From NCBI GenBank assembly GCA_030706735.1, contig JAUZNZ010000007.1, positions 100,764-164,763 on the forward strand: a stretch of 64,000 nt of DNA, in the 5' to 3' direction. Positions 19,225 through 28,735 of this stretch are shown one piece after another. The translations under genes and the position numbers were made by a program. The DNA comes from Bacteroidota bacterium. Its GTDB lineage: Bacteria; Bacteroidota; Bacteroidia; Chitinophagales; Chitinophagaceae. Under the pieces are notes generated by a model. It was not told the origin of the DNA and searched no databases. It saw only the letters and a list, made by a program, of their open reading frames with translations. How positions within the stretch are numbered: the first letter of the stretch is position 1; every line of letters begins with the position of its first letter.

Positions 19225-19254
19225 AAACTCCGGGCCGAAAGTGGCCCGGAGTTT
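19225..19254 (-). terminator. Terminator after the SusD gene
   Basis: Perfect 12-bp inverted repeat (AAACTCCGGGCC at 19225-19236 with GGCCCGGAGTTT at 19243-19254, loop GAAAGT). On the minus strand it follows the SusD stop (19269) by 14 nt and ends in a T-rich stretch. It separates SusCD from the redoxin gene, whose start is 26 nt further. Confidence 0.85.
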
Positions 19255-19268
19255 TATGCAGTAAGGAA

Positions 19269-20870
19269 TTATGGCATGTCCCACCAGATACGACCGAACG
19301 GATCGCTGGGGCCCGAACCGAAGTTCGGATCGGCAGCCATCGCAGCATAAGCCGCTTTTTGGTTGGCATAGTTTGCATCGGATTCCGGGAACGGGTTAAG
19401 CGAAGCTCGACGGGCCAGGGGCAGCACCGTACCATTGTTGGTCAACGGCGACCAGGGGAATGTCGAGGTCGTCGTCGGGTAACCGGTCATCTTCCACCAG
19501 GCCCAGGCCTCACTGGGCTCTCTGAACAGATCAAGATGCGCCTGAGAGCCGATCTGGTCCAATGCCTTCGTGTTATCAAACGCAATGCCCGGCATGGCCA
19601 GATAGGTCGCAATGGCTCCTGCCGTAACGGGTGTATAGTTGGTGACCTTCGCGGCCGCCGCGCGGGCGTCGTAGAACTGGATAGAAGCGGTGACGCCGTT
19701 GGTATACCACTGACCGACGTTGTCCGTCGTGATGCCCCGGGCGGCGAACTCGGCCCGGATGAAGCAATATTCCGCATAGGTGATCACCGGGAAGAAGGCT
19801 ATGCCGTTCCCCGCGCCGGGTCCATCGTTATAATTCGGCGTGAAGATACGATACTGAAGGGTGGCGAAGGGCGTGTCGGACTGTGCATAGAGCGCCTTAT
19901 AAACAGGTAATGCAGAAGTGTCGGGGTCGGTCGGGCTGCCGATCCACTGTCCCTTGCCGTTAGGCAGGTAAAAGATACTCAACCTCGGATCCTGCTTAGC
20001 CACCATGAAATCGACCATCGGCCTGGCCGCGAGAAAACCGGTGGGACTGAAGTTGCCGCTACCGTCCGCGAAAGCCGGGCCGGCATAGAGCACCCAGGAA
20101 TCCGCGATGGATGACATCTGGTGGGCGTCTGCCAGCACTTCGGTGGCGATCGCGTGAACCTTGGTCGGGTCACGCTTCATCAGGCGGAAAGCCATCTGTA
20201 ACCGGAGTGCGTTACCGGCTTTGATCCATTCCGTCACCTCGCCTGCGGCGTTGTCGCCGTAGAAGGGATCATAATTTGCGCCGTAGAGGATCTGATTGGG
20301 CTGGGAGGACTCGAGGGTGGCGACAGCCGTCTTCACCTGGAGATCCAGCGTATCCAGCAGGGTCGCCTGTGGATCGTAAGTCGGTGTCAGGGTGCCGCCG
20401 TACCTGGCTTTGAAGCCCTGCGTGTATACGATGCTGCCGTTGATGTCGCTGACATAGAAGGCTGAATAGGCCATATAGATCGATGCGATGGCCTTTTCGT
20501 ACACCCGGGAGGCCTGGTCGGCCGGGCTCATCTTGGCGATCAGCTGCGGGATGTCGGCCAGGGGTACCCCGATATTGTTGTAGAAGTTACCATAACGATA
20601 GTTAAAATTGCCGGTCTCGAGGTTGAAATTCGGCGCATTCCCCGCTCCGTTCGTAGAGTATTGCATCCAGGGCATCATAGAACGGTACACGTCATAATAA
20701 TACTCGAAATCATTGGCATAATGGTTAGCCGCCTGCAGGAACTGGTTACCCGGATCGACCTTGGTCAGGGTCGCAGGGTTTGTATTGACCTTTGCAAAAT
20801 CTGACTTTTTGCAGGAGATCCATACCATGGCCGGCAGGATCGTCAATAAAAGGAATTTATTTCTTTTCAT
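19269..20870 (-). CDS. susD: SusD/RagB-family outer-membrane lipoprotein
   Basis: 533 residues. Lipoprotein signal with lipobox Cys at about C20 (VWISCKK). The N-terminal stretch FAKVNTNPATLTKVDPGNQF is typical of the SusD-like group 2 (PF12771-type) family, which is mainly alpha-helical with TPR-like folds. These lipoproteins cap the SusC pore at the cell surface and capture the ligand. It lies 32 bp after SusC and is followed by a strong terminator. The group-2 SusD family serves peptides as well as glycans, so the cargo is open. Confidence 0.92.
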   Translation of the reverse strand: MKRNKFLLLTILPAMVWISCKKSDFAKVNTNPATLTKVDPGNQFLQAANHYANDFEYYYDVYRSMMPWMQYSTNGAGNAPNFNLETGNFNYRYGNFYNNIGVPLADIPQLIAKMSPADQASRVYEKAIASIYMAYSAFYVSDINGSIVYTQGFKARYGGTLTPTYDPQATLLDTLDLQVKTAVATLESSQPNQILYGANYDPFYGDNAAGEVTEWIKAGNALRLQMAFRLMKRDPTKVHAIATEVLADAHQMSSIADSWVLYAGPAFADGSGNFSPTGFLAARPMVDFMVAKQDPRLSIFYLPNGKGQWIGSPTDPDTSALPVYKALYAQSDTPFATLQYRIFTPNYNDGPGAGNGIAFFPVITYAEYCFIRAEFAARGITTDNVGQWYTNGVTASIQFYDARAAAAKVTNYTPVTAGAIATYLAMPGIAFDNTKALDQIGSQAHLDLFREPSEAWAWWKMTGYPTTTSTFPWSPLTNNGTVLPLARRASLNPFPESDANYANQKAAYAAMAADPNFGSGPSDPFGRIWWDMP

Positions 20871-20902
20871 AATAGTAATAATGTAGTTAACAAATTAACG
20901 GG

Positions 20903-23900
20903 TTAGAAACTAGCCTTTAACGTAGCGCCCATGCTCCGGACGAAGGGCAAGCCGCCGCCTTCGGCAAAAGCCGACGCGTCATTGGCATAGAGCCCTTCCG
21001 GATTGATCCCATCCTTCGCATCCTTGTACAGATAGAGCAGGTTCCTTCCGGTGAGGGCAATCGACAGGCCGTTAAAATGTATCTTTTTGTAAATGGAGGC
21101 CGGCAGATTGTAGCTGATCGTTACCTGACGAAGCGCAACCCAGGTATTGTCAAAGATCGACTGCTCGCGAATGCCGCTCGACCATTGGGTCAGGTTCTCA
21201 TAGTAGGCATAAGCAGGGATCGGTTTCTCGTACCCTTGGGCAACCGCGTCCGCATAGGTCATGCCGCCGAGGTCCTTGCCGCCCACGATGATCCCGTCGT
21301 TGATCACTCCCTTTGGAATGATCCCGTCGTCATGCGTGCCGCTGCCATCGGTATAGGTCACGCCACCGAGCGCCTTGTTACGACCGGGGAGCGAGTTCTT
21401 CAGGTTTCCCGTTTCGGATCCGTATTGATCCGTCGCGGAGGCCATCAGGCCGCCGACCTTCGAGTCGATCTGGATGCCCAGCGAGAAATTCTTGTAGGTC
21501 AAGTTCTGCTGCGTGCCCCAGAGCAGGGTCGGCATGATCGTTCCGAGGATGCGCTGCGATCCGTCATAGTCCTGCGACCGCATATAGGTCAGGTAGTTGC
21601 CGGTTGTTCCATTGGGAGCGGAACCAAGCACCTTCTGGCCGACCGCGGCGGCGTGCGCTTTGTTATTATAGTATGCATACGCATAGCCCGATTGCACGAT
21701 GCCATAGTCCTTGCCGGCAATGGCGTAGGCTGCTGCGTCGGCGCCAAAGGCCAGATCGAGCTGGTAGTTTGTCGTTCCCGCCACGAGCGAAATGATCTTG
21801 TTACTATTGTGCGCGATATTGATCGTCATGTCCCAGCTGAAATCACGGCCTTTGACCGGATTGGCGGTAATCAGGGCCTCGATACCCGAATTCTGGATAT
21901 TCCCGGCATTGATCGTGCGCGAAGATATGCCTGTCTCCTGATCGGCCGCCAGGGGCAGGATCTGGTTGAAGGAGTTCTTCTTATAGTAGGCGATGTCAAA
22001 GCCGAGGCGGTTATTAAAGAATCGGATATCCGTTCCGAATTCGATCTCGCGGGCCAGTTCGGCATGCAGGTGTTGATTGCCGAGGCTGGTATTGTAGTTG
22101 CCATTCCCGTCACTGAAAGAATAGAGGGTATTGTTCCCGCCGCCTTTATTGTTGAATGTACCGATGGATCCATAGTTGCCCGTGCTGTTCACCTTATAAG
22201 GATCTGCAGGGAACCCTGTCCAGCCAATCGCGGCGCGCAATTTACCAAAGGAGAGGATGGAGTTGCGGGCCTTGAAGCTGGGCAATTCGGTGAATACCCA
22301 GGCAAGACTTACGGCGGGATAGGTATAACTCCAGTCGCCATGGCCGTCGGCATAAACGAGCGAGGAGCTCCATTCATTACGCAGGCTGTAGTTCAGCGTA
22401 AGCATGTCGCGCCAGGTCAGGTCTCCATAAAGATAGGCCGCTGCTGAACGATAGGAAGGGGTGAAGGTCACGGAGGTCGTCGGCGAATTCACCGAGTTGG
22501 AAATAAAATAGAGACCGGGAGTAGCCAGACCGCCATTGGTCTGGGAGTTGGACGTGGGGCCGCCCCAGTTATTGTCAATTTCCCCACCGAGCGTGGAGGT
22601 CAGCACGAAGTCCTTGCCGAAAGCATGGTTACCGGTGAGCAAACCCTGCACACGGGTATTCTTATACGAACTCTGGATCAACTGATAGGAAGCCGATGAG
22701 CCGGTGAAGCCGGCACTCCGTCCATTGTTCTTGTATTCGGTGATGTCATTGTAGTTCGTGACATTGGTGCGTACGAGCGCGGTCAGCCAGGGAGCCAACT
22801 TAGCCGTCACGTCCAGATTGGCCAACAGCAGGTTCTCCGTGCGGCTGGCGTTTTCCTCGAAGAAAGGCCAGAACAGGCCGGCGAGAAAATAAGGGTCCTT
22901 GCTGAAACCGTTCAGGCGTCCGCCGACGACCGGATCCACATAGTGGTTCCTGAAATAGGCCACAGGACCGTTGCGGGGAGCAAGATAGAGAATGCCGCCA
23001 AGCCCGTTTTGTGTTCCGCCTCCGCCCTGGTTGATCGGGTTCAGCACATAGGTGCTTGTATAACTTACACTGGCATCCATGCTGATCACGTTGGTCAACC
23101 GCTGGTTCCCGTGAAAGGCAAAACTATTCTTCCCCAGGTGATTGTTAGGCATGATGCTCGAGTTATTCAAATTGGTATAGCTTATCCGGAACCCGCCATT
23201 GTCATTGCCACCCTGCGCCACTACGTTGGTATTGATGAACTGGCCGGTGGTATAGAAATCCTTGAGCGGATCGTTAGGCACCCAGGGTACCATCCGGCCG
23301 TCGAGATCCTTGACCAGGTGACCGTCGAATTTCGGTCCATAGGAATATCCGCCGTTGGGGTTGAAATAAGGGCTTGCCGAAACGTCGACGATGTCGTTGC
23401 CCGAACCATCCTTGGCGAACGTGGAGCTCAAGCCACCGCCAAACTCATTCTGGAAATCGACCGTCTTATAGGCCTTATCGAACTGTACGATCTGGTTATA
23501 TTGAACGCCAACCCCTTTTTGGGCGTGGCCTTTCTTGGTCGTGATGAGCAGCACGCCGTTCAGAGCCAGCGGGCCGTACAAAGCGGAAGCGGCCGATCCC
23601 TTGAGCACCGTGACGCTCTCATAATCATCCGGGTTAAGATCCTTGATGATGTTACCGAAATCCTGGTTGCCACCCCAGGAATCGGCGCCCGTCGTTCCGG
23701 GCTGGATCAGTATCCCGTCGATCACGACGAGGGGTTCGGTATTGCCGGCCAGGCGCGCATTGCCCCGGATCTGAATACGCGAGCTGGAGGATGGACCGCC
23801 AGTCCCTTGTGTGATGGTGACTCCGGCCACTTTACCCTGGAGGGCATCGCCGATGTTCGAGTTGTTTGCAGAGACCAGTTCAGCTCCTTTTACTTCGGTA

Positions 23901-24289
23901 ATCGAATAACCGAGCTTGCGGGTTTCCTTTTTCACGCCGAAGCCGGTCACGACCACCTCGGACAGTTCCTTGGAATCGCGGGCAAGCTGGATAGTGAGTA
24001 CCGTGCTGCCATTAACGGGCACTTCCTGTTGAACAAAGCCCACCGAGCTGAACACCAGCGTGGCATTTGGCCGTACTCTGACAGAGAAATTACCCGATTC
24101 ATCGGAGATCGTTCCTCCGGATTTAACGCCTTTCTCACGAACGGTCACCCCAGATACAGGGTTTCCCGCGGCGTCTCTGATCGTTCCGGTCACTTTGGTA
24201 ACCTGGGCACTACTGCCGATCCCCAGCAGGAGGAGGGGGATGGCCAATAACATCGCATACGCGATGTCGAGCCTGAATGTTCGTTTCAT
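20903..24289 (-). CDS. susC: SusC/RagA-family TonB-linked outer-membrane transporter
   Basis: 1128 residues with a signal peptide (ends GSSAQ). Domains in order: carboxypeptidase-regulatory-like beta domain (about 33-110, GTIRDAAGNPVSGVTVREKG), a TonB-box-like stretch ELSEVVVTGFGVKKE (about 113-127), plug with the SusC motif DGILIQPG, then the long barrel ending in F at the C-terminus (ATLKASF). It imports oligomers through the outer membrane, driven by TonB/ExbBD, together with SusD. It starts 28 bp after the ROK regulator gene, so the regulator and transporter are probably co-transcribed. Confidence 0.95.
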   Translation of the reverse strand: MKRTFRLDIAYAMLLAIPLLLLGIGSSAQVTKVTGTIRDAAGNPVSGVTVREKGVKSGGTISDESGNFSVRVRPNATLVFSSVGFVQQEVPVNGSTVLTIQLARDSKELSEVVVTGFGVKKETRKLGYSITEVKGAELVSANNSNIGDALQGKVAGVTITQGTGGPSSSSRIQIRGNARLAGNTEPLVVIDGILIQPGTTGADSWGGNQDFGNIIKDLNPDDYESVTVLKGSAASALYGPLALNGVLLITTKKGHAQKGVGVQYNQIVQFDKAYKTVDFQNEFGGGLSSTFAKDGSGNDIVDVSASPYFNPNGGYSYGPKFDGHLVKDLDGRMVPWVPNDPLKDFYTTGQFINTNVVAQGGNDNGGFRISYTNLNNSSIMPNNHLGKNSFAFHGNQRLTNVISMDASVSYTSTYVLNPINQGGGGTQNGLGGILYLAPRNGPVAYFRNHYVDPVVGGRLNGFSKDPYFLAGLFWPFFEENASRTENLLLANLDVTAKLAPWLTALVRTNVTNYNDITEYKNNGRSAGFTGSSASYQLIQSSYKNTRVQGLLTGNHAFGKDFVLTSTLGGEIDNNWGGPTSNSQTNGGLATPGLYFISNSVNSPTTSVTFTPSYRSAAAYLYGDLTWRDMLTLNYSLRNEWSSSLVYADGHGDWSYTYPAVSLAWVFTELPSFKARNSILSFGKLRAAIGWTGFPADPYKVNSTGNYGSIGTFNNKGGGNNTLYSFSDGNGNYNTSLGNQHLHAELAREIEFGTDIRFFNNRLGFDIAYYKKNSFNQILPLAADQETGISSRTINAGNIQNSGIEALITANPVKGRDFSWDMTINIAHNSNKIISLVAGTTNYQLDLAFGADAAAYAIAGKDYGIVQSGYAYAYYNNKAHAAAVGQKVLGSAPNGTTGNYLTYMRSQDYDGSQRILGTIMPTLLWGTQQNLTYKNFSLGIQIDSKVGGLMASATDQYGSETGNLKNSLPGRNKALGGVTYTDGSGTHDDGIIPKGVINDGIIVGGKDLGGMTYADAVAQGYEKPIPAYAYYENLTQWSSGIREQSIFDNTWVALRQVTISYNLPASIYKKIHFNGLSIALTGRNLLYLYKDAKDGINPEGLYANDASAFAEGGGLPFVRSMGATLKASF

Positions 24290-24317
24290 GTTGCAGCTGA
24301 TTTGGTTTTTAAAAAGT

Positions 24318-25547
24318 TTATCGATCCTGTAAAAAAGGGTGTTTAGCCTCGCCTTTATGTCCTTTCTTATTAAACTCCTTTTCGTAGTTATCCATAACCA
24401 GGGCTGCGGCCCCGATCAATTCCGCATTATAGCCGAGCGCGGATATCTCGATCTCGGTACCCGCCGCAAGCCTTGGAATGCAATGTTCATTCAAGGCCTG
24501 CTGGATCGGCGTCCTCCAGATCTTGCCTGCGGATGATCCGCGGCCGCTGAGGATGATCGTCTCCGGGTTCAGCAGGTGAATGAGGATGGCTACACCGCGG
24601 CCGATATGGTAGCCCGCCTCCGTCAGCAATTCCACCGCGAACTTGTCGCCCTTTTCCGCGGCGTTGATCACCGCCCGTGAAGCCTGGTCGAAATTCTCCG
24701 AGGACAGGTCCTTGAGCATGGTAAGGCGACCGTTCCTGATCCCTTCTTCCGCCTTCTCCACGACCACCAGCAGGGAAGCTTCGGTCTCCAGGCAGCCCAT
24801 CTTTCCGCAACTGCAGAGCTTATTATTCGAGAATAGCGGGATATGACTGAACTCACCCGCGAAACCGTTGTATCCCCTGAAAAGCTCTCCGTTCAGGATC
24901 AGGCCGAGACCGATGCCCCATCCCAGGTTTACCACCATGGCGCTCTTCTTGTTCCGGGCCGCCCCAAACGTGCGCTCTGCCAGGGCAATGAGGCTGGAGT
25001 CGTTCTCTATGAACACCTGAACGCCTACCTTGTCCATTATATATTGTGCAATTCCGTTCTCTCCGCCGTCCAGAAATGAATAATTGACCCCTTTTTTGGC
25101 ATTCACGAAACCCGGCATCCCGATGCCGATGCCGGCGAACTTCTCCTTTGCTATGCCTGACCCTCCGATGACCTCCCCTATCTTGCCTGCCAATACCGTC
25201 AGCGCTTCCGGGTTCCTGGCGAGGTGCAATTCGAACTTTTCGACGGGCGAGACATGTTTTTTTTGCATATCCATGATCACCACCCGGGTGAACAGCTGAT
25301 CCATGGCTACGGCCACGACGTACATCATGTCCGGTCGGAGCGAATACATGAGGGGGCGGCGACCGCCGGTAGAGGGTGCATAACCCGTCTCCACGATGTA
25401 TTTCTCATCGATCAGCTCATTGATCATTTTAGTCGTCAGGGGCAGGCTTGTCTTCGTTTGAGCGCTCAGATCCGAGCAGGAAAGGGTATCGGAGAAGTAT
25501 AGTTGCTTTATGATCCTTCTTTTGTACAGGGAATTCTTATCGGCCAT
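24318..25547 (-). CDS. ROK-family transcriptional regulator
   Basis: 409 residues. N-terminal winged helix (about 1-75: IIKQLYFSDTLSCSDLSAQT...KMINELIDEKYIVETG) followed by an ROK sugar-kinase-like domain. The ROK zinc motif is clear (CSCGKMGCLETEAS). FAGIGIGMPGFVN and NLGWGIGLGLI are the phosphate and sugar-site signatures. NagC/XylR-like ROK repressors release DNA on binding a sugar or sugar phosphate. Its place directly before susC, and next to a GH1 gene, suggests it controls this locus and itself. An AT-rich inverted repeat at 25622-25647 is a possible operator. Confidence 0.9.
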   Translation of the reverse strand: MADKNSLYKRRIIKQLYFSDTLSCSDLSAQTKTSLPLTTKMINELIDEKYIVETGYAPSTGGRRPLMYSLRPDMMYVVAVAMDQLFTRVVIMDMQKKHVSPVEKFELHLARNPEALTVLAGKIGEVIGGSGIAKEKFAGIGIGMPGFVNAKKGVNYSFLDGGENGIAQYIMDKVGVQVFIENDSSLIALAERTFGAARNKKSAMVVNLGWGIGLGLILNGELFRGYNGFAGEFSHIPLFSNNKLCSCGKMGCLETEASLLVVVEKAEEGIRNGRLTMLKDLSSENFDQASRAVINAAEKGDKFAVELLTEAGYHIGRGVAILIHLLNPETIILSGRGSSAGKIWRTPIQQALNEHCIPRLAAGTEIEISALGYNAELIGAAALVMDNYEKEFNKKGHKGEAKHPFLQDR

Positions 25548-25621
25548 ACTTAATAGGTATCTGTTTTGGTCTCCTCAGTGAAGTTAAGATGAAGTTAATA
25601 AACTTTTATAAAAAAATTAAA

Positions 25622-25647
25622 AACTATTCAAAAAAATTTAAATAGTT
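25622..25647. promoter_or_regulatory. AT-rich inverted repeat upstream of the ROK gene, possible operator
   Basis: AACTATT at 25622-25628 and AATAGTT at 25641-25647 form an inverted repeat with a 12-bp A/T spacer, 75-100 bp upstream of the ROK start. ROK repressors of other bacteria bind AT-rich palindromes of similar layout. Autoregulation is inferred. The surrounding 25548-25763 holds no gene. Confidence 0.35.
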
Positions 25648-25763
25648 CGGCCCCCATTTCCTAAATGTATTGACTTAAATGCTGGGTTTTTAGGGAATTA
25701 GCCTGAAAAGGGGGAAAAACCACCCGGAGACGCGGGGGCGGCAGCCGGGCGGTGGGGGCGGCG

Positions 25764-27128
25764 TTACGGCGCATTCAGGAGGTCGCGGAACCAGTAGCCG
25801 GAGCCTTTGATCGTCCGCAACTGCGTGGCGAAATCGACATGGATCAGGCCGAAACGTGCGCGAAAACCTTCGGCCCATTCGAAATTGTCCATGAGGGTCC
25901 AGGCAAAGAAACCTTTGATATTGACCCCTTCGGCCCTGGCCATCAGGAGGGCGTGTAGATACGCGCGGTAATATTCGATGCGCTGATAATCGTCGACAAC
26001 GCCGTTGACCAGGGAATCCCTGAATGCGGCCCCGCTCTCTGTGACCAGGATCTTCTTTACTCCGCCATAGCGCCAAAATCGGCTCAGGATCCGTTGGAAA
26101 CTGCCGGGATTGATCTCCCACCCCATGGCCGTGTGCGGTACTTTGCGTGTGCGGGCCTTTACTTCCGATGCCTGGATGACCGGAATGAGCGAGTTATGCC
26201 TGACAACGGTCGGGAAATAATTCTGGATCCCGATGAAATCGAAATCGAAGGCCATGCGGTCGGTATATTTCCAGGCCTTATTATGCAACTCCAGTCTTTC
26301 CAGCAGGCGGAAATCCTCACGGGGATACCCTTTGCCGAGGGTGGGCTCGATGAACAGGCGGTTCATCAGGATGTCGAGCCTTTTTGCCGCTTGCAGGTCC
26401 TCGGGGGACTGCGTATAGGGAATGACCTCAGAACAGGAGAAAGTCGTCCCGATATGCGCTCCGGGCACCAGTTTGCGAAGGATCCGGCCTCCGTCGGCCT
26501 GGGCCAGAGCCGCGTGATGTACGGCGGAGAGGAAACTGCTCATCGCCATCCGGCCGGGAGCATGCCTGCCCAACATATAGCCCAGGCTGGTAAACCCGAA
26601 GGGTTCATTCAATACGATCCAATCCTTGACTTTTGCGCCGTATTCTTCCGCACAAAGGGTGACGTACCGGTTGAACCATTTGCCCATGAGGTGGCTGGAC
26701 CAGCCCCCCTCCTTCTCCAGGGCAGCCGGCAGATCCCAATGGTATAGCGTCACGTACGGCGTGAGCCCCAGATGGAGGCACTCGTCGATGACGCGATGAT
26801 AGAATGCAATGCCCTCCTTGTTCACCGTGCCGATGCCTTCGGGCAGGATGCGCGGCCAGGAGATGGAGAAGCGGAATGCGGTAAAGCCGAGGGCCTTGGC
26901 GAGGAGTAGATCGTCCTTATACCGATGGTAGAAGTCGCAGGCCACTGCGGGCCTGGCCCCGTCCCTTATCTTGCCACGCCTCCTGGAGAAATTATCCCAG
27001 ATGGAGGGCCCCTTGCCGTAGCTGTTTGCGGCCCCTTCGTTCTGGGCGGCGGCCATCGCCACTCCCCAAATAAAATCCTCTCCGAAATCCTTCGCTGTCC
27101 ATTTGTCCGGGTGCAGGGTCAACGGCAA
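25764..27128 (-). CDS. Glycoside hydrolase family 1 beta-glucosidase-like enzyme
   Basis: 454 residues, the usual GH1 length, with no signal peptide, so cytosolic. Catalytic residues are visible: acid/base E175 in VLNEPFGF and nucleophile E364 in VTESGAAF (family I/V-T-E-N-G; here S replaces N). Other GH1 marks are YVTLYHWDLP (about 125-134) and FAWTLMDNFEWAEGF. It cleaves beta-linked glucose, galactose or related residues from small saccharides. Together with ROK, SusC and SusD on the same strand it forms a minimal saccharide-use locus; no secreted glycanase lies next to it. Confidence 0.92.
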   Translation of the reverse strand: MPLTLHPDKWTAKDFGEDFIWGVAMAAAQNEGAANSYGKGPSIWDNFSRRRGKIRDGARPAVACDFYHRYKDDLLLAKALGFTAFRFSISWPRILPEGIGTVNKEGIAFYHRVIDECLHLGLTPYVTLYHWDLPAALEKEGGWSSHLMGKWFNRYVTLCAEEYGAKVKDWIVLNEPFGFTSLGYMLGRHAPGRMAMSSFLSAVHHAALAQADGGRILRKLVPGAHIGTTFSCSEVIPYTQSPEDLQAAKRLDILMNRLFIEPTLGKGYPREDFRLLERLELHNKAWKYTDRMAFDFDFIGIQNYFPTVVRHNSLIPVIQASEVKARTRKVPHTAMGWEINPGSFQRILSRFWRYGGVKKILVTESGAAFRDSLVNGVVDDYQRIEYYRAYLHALLMARAEGVNIKGFFAWTLMDNFEWAEGFRARFGLIHVDFATQLRTIKGSGYWFRDLLNAP

Positions 27129-27200
27129 AACATTTTACGCCGCAAAATTTGTAAGAAAGCATGTTACGGCAATATTATGCTTGGGTTAAGTTTTGTGCGG

Positions 27201-28082
27201 TCAGGCTATGGACAGGGGACGGTCTGCATCCTTCCATTCGATCGATGGATCCCGGTTAAACCAGGTCAGCTGGCGTTTGGCGTATTGACGGGTATTCTTT
27301 TTTATCCGGGCGACGGCCTCGTCGAGGGTGATCGTGCCGGCGAGGTGATCGAAGAGTTCGGTATAGCCTACGGTACGAAGCGCGTTGCGATCCCTGTGGG
27401 GCAGCAGTCCCCTTACCTCTTCCAGTAATCCCTCCTCCATCATGCGGTCCACCCTGGTGTCGATGCGACGGTGAAGTTCCTCTTTTGGCAAGCGCAGGCC
27501 GATCTTTCGAATCCGGAACGGGCGTTCTTTCCCGACGCGGGTACGAAACAAGAAGATGGACCTGCCCGTCGAACGTCTTACTTCGAGCGCGCGAAGCAGC
27601 CGTTGCGGGTTGTGCATTTCGCCGGCTTGCGCGAAATCCGGGTCCTCCTGCCGCACCTGCTCCTGCAGCCAGGCCATGCCCTTTGCCTCATACTGCGCGC
27701 GGACGTCATGGCGAATAGTGGCATCGATGGCAGGTATTGCGTCCAGGCCTTCGCATAGCGCCTGTATATATAAGCCTGTTCCGCCCACGGCGACGGCCGT
27801 TTCGGCGTCACGGAAAATATCCGCAGCCCATTGCAGGCTAAGCTCCTCGAAAAGAGCGGCCGTGACCTCGTCGAAAATGGAATGGGAGCCGATGAAATAA
27901 TGCGGCACCGCGCGAAGTTCGTCGGGAGAAGGTTTGGCCACTCCGATGTTCAACTCTTTAAAGCACTGCCGGGAATCGGCGGAGATGATCCGGGTGTCCA
28001 GCCCTTTGGCGAGCCGGACGGCTGCCGCAGTCTTGCCGACGGCCGTGGGTCCTACCAGGAATATGAGCGTCTTATCTGCCAA
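27201..28082 (-). CDS. miaA: tRNA dimethylallyltransferase
   Basis: 293 residues. P-loop GPTAVGKT at 11-18, then the DSRQ motif (about 36-39, FISADSRQCF type) and GGTGLYIQAL (about 100-109), all characteristic of MiaA. It transfers dimethylallyl from DMAPP to A37 of tRNAs that read UNN codons, in the cytosol. It starts 4 bp after the pRiA4b-ORF3-family gene and lies in a minus-strand run with two other tRNA-processing genes. Confidence 0.95.
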   Translation of the reverse strand: MADKTLIFLVGPTAVGKTAAAVRLAKGLDTRIISADSRQCFKELNIGVAKPSPDELRAVPHYFIGSHSIFDEVTAALFEELSLQWAADIFRDAETAVAVGGTGLYIQALCEGLDAIPAIDATIRHDVRAQYEAKGMAWLQEQVRQEDPDFAQAGEMHNPQRLLRALEVRRSTGRSIFLFRTRVGKERPFRIRKIGLRLPKEELHRRIDTRVDRMMEEGLLEEVRGLLPHRDRNALRTVGYTELFDHLAGTITLDEAVARIKKNTRQYAKRQLTWFNRDPSIEWKDADRPLSIA

Positions 28083-28086
28083 GAAT

Positions 28087-28668
28087 TTATAAAATCTCTT
28101 CTTCGGTTGCGCCTTCCTCGTTGTCCTCCTCCTTCGTCTCTTCCTCTTCGGCGTCGGAGCCGTCCTCTTCCTTGAGGCCGAATCCTTCGGTGCCCTTGGT
28201 GAGATCGTATTTTTCTTCTATTTCGGTCAGTTTGTCGCCGACAAGGCCCTTGGTGCCATATTGCGAAGGGGGGATCCCTTCGGATTTTACGACGGAAGGA
28301 TAATCGATCTTGGGATTTTCCTCCCTCGATACATTGATCAATTCGACGAGGAAGCCCCAGTTGCGGGTGAAATCGTACGTATAGATGAATTTCTGATTCG
28401 GGTCACGGATCTCCGAGCCGATCGTCGTATTCTCCATGAGCAGCGGCTCAGCCTTATAAGGCTTATCATAGCGTTCCAGGGAGATCTCCCTACCCCTCTG
28501 CCAATGATCATTACTCCGGTAAAAAGTAGCCTGATGCTTACTATCGAACTCATAAGCCTTCAGGATCACCTGGTGCAGTTGCAAAAATGATTGGGTATGT
28601 TTGATGACCACATCCCGATAAATGCTGTCGTCCTCCTCAAAATAGATCCTGAATTTCAATACTGCCAT
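28087..28668 (-). CDS. pRiA4b ORF-3 family protein
   Basis: 193 residues. The first 130 match the plasmid pRiA4b ORF-3-like domain: VLKFRIYFEEDDSIYRDV at the start and FIYTYDFTRNWGFLVELI in the middle, the latter being the family's Y-x-Y-D-F-x-D/R-x-W pattern. The tail is very acidic (runs of E and D, about 160-190). The function of the family is unknown, although members occur on plasmids and transposons as well as chromosomes. Here it sits 4 bp before miaA, a position that looks stable rather than mobile. Confidence 0.8.
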   Translation of the reverse strand: MAVLKFRIYFEEDDSIYRDVVIKHTQSFLQLHQVILKAYEFDSKHQATFYRSNDHWQRGREISLERYDKPYKAEPLLMENTTIGSEIRDPNQKFIYTYDFTRNWGFLVELINVSREENPKIDYPSVVKSEGIPPSQYGTKGLVGDKLTEIEEKYDLTKGTEGFGLKEEDGSDAEEEETKEEDNEEGATEEEIL

Positions 28669-28735
28669 GGGTTATCTGCCATTTTGAGGACACAAATTAC
28701 AGGAATTATCGTGATTATCGGGCGGAAATTTACCC

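Noticed and set aside
21077..22447. A 456-codon plus-strand open frame opposite susC
   Set aside because: It is antisense to a well-supported TonB-dependent receptor. GC-rich coding DNA often opens long frames on the other strand, and the translated sequence has no signal, motif or sensible composition.
22943..24250. A second long plus-strand frame (435 codons) opposite susC
   Set aside because: Same reason: it mirrors the codon pattern of susC and shows no protein-like features.
28087..28668. pRiA4b-ORF3 gene as evidence of an insertion sequence
   Set aside because: No transposase, inverted repeats or target duplications surround it, and it sits 4 bp before miaA in a compact operon.
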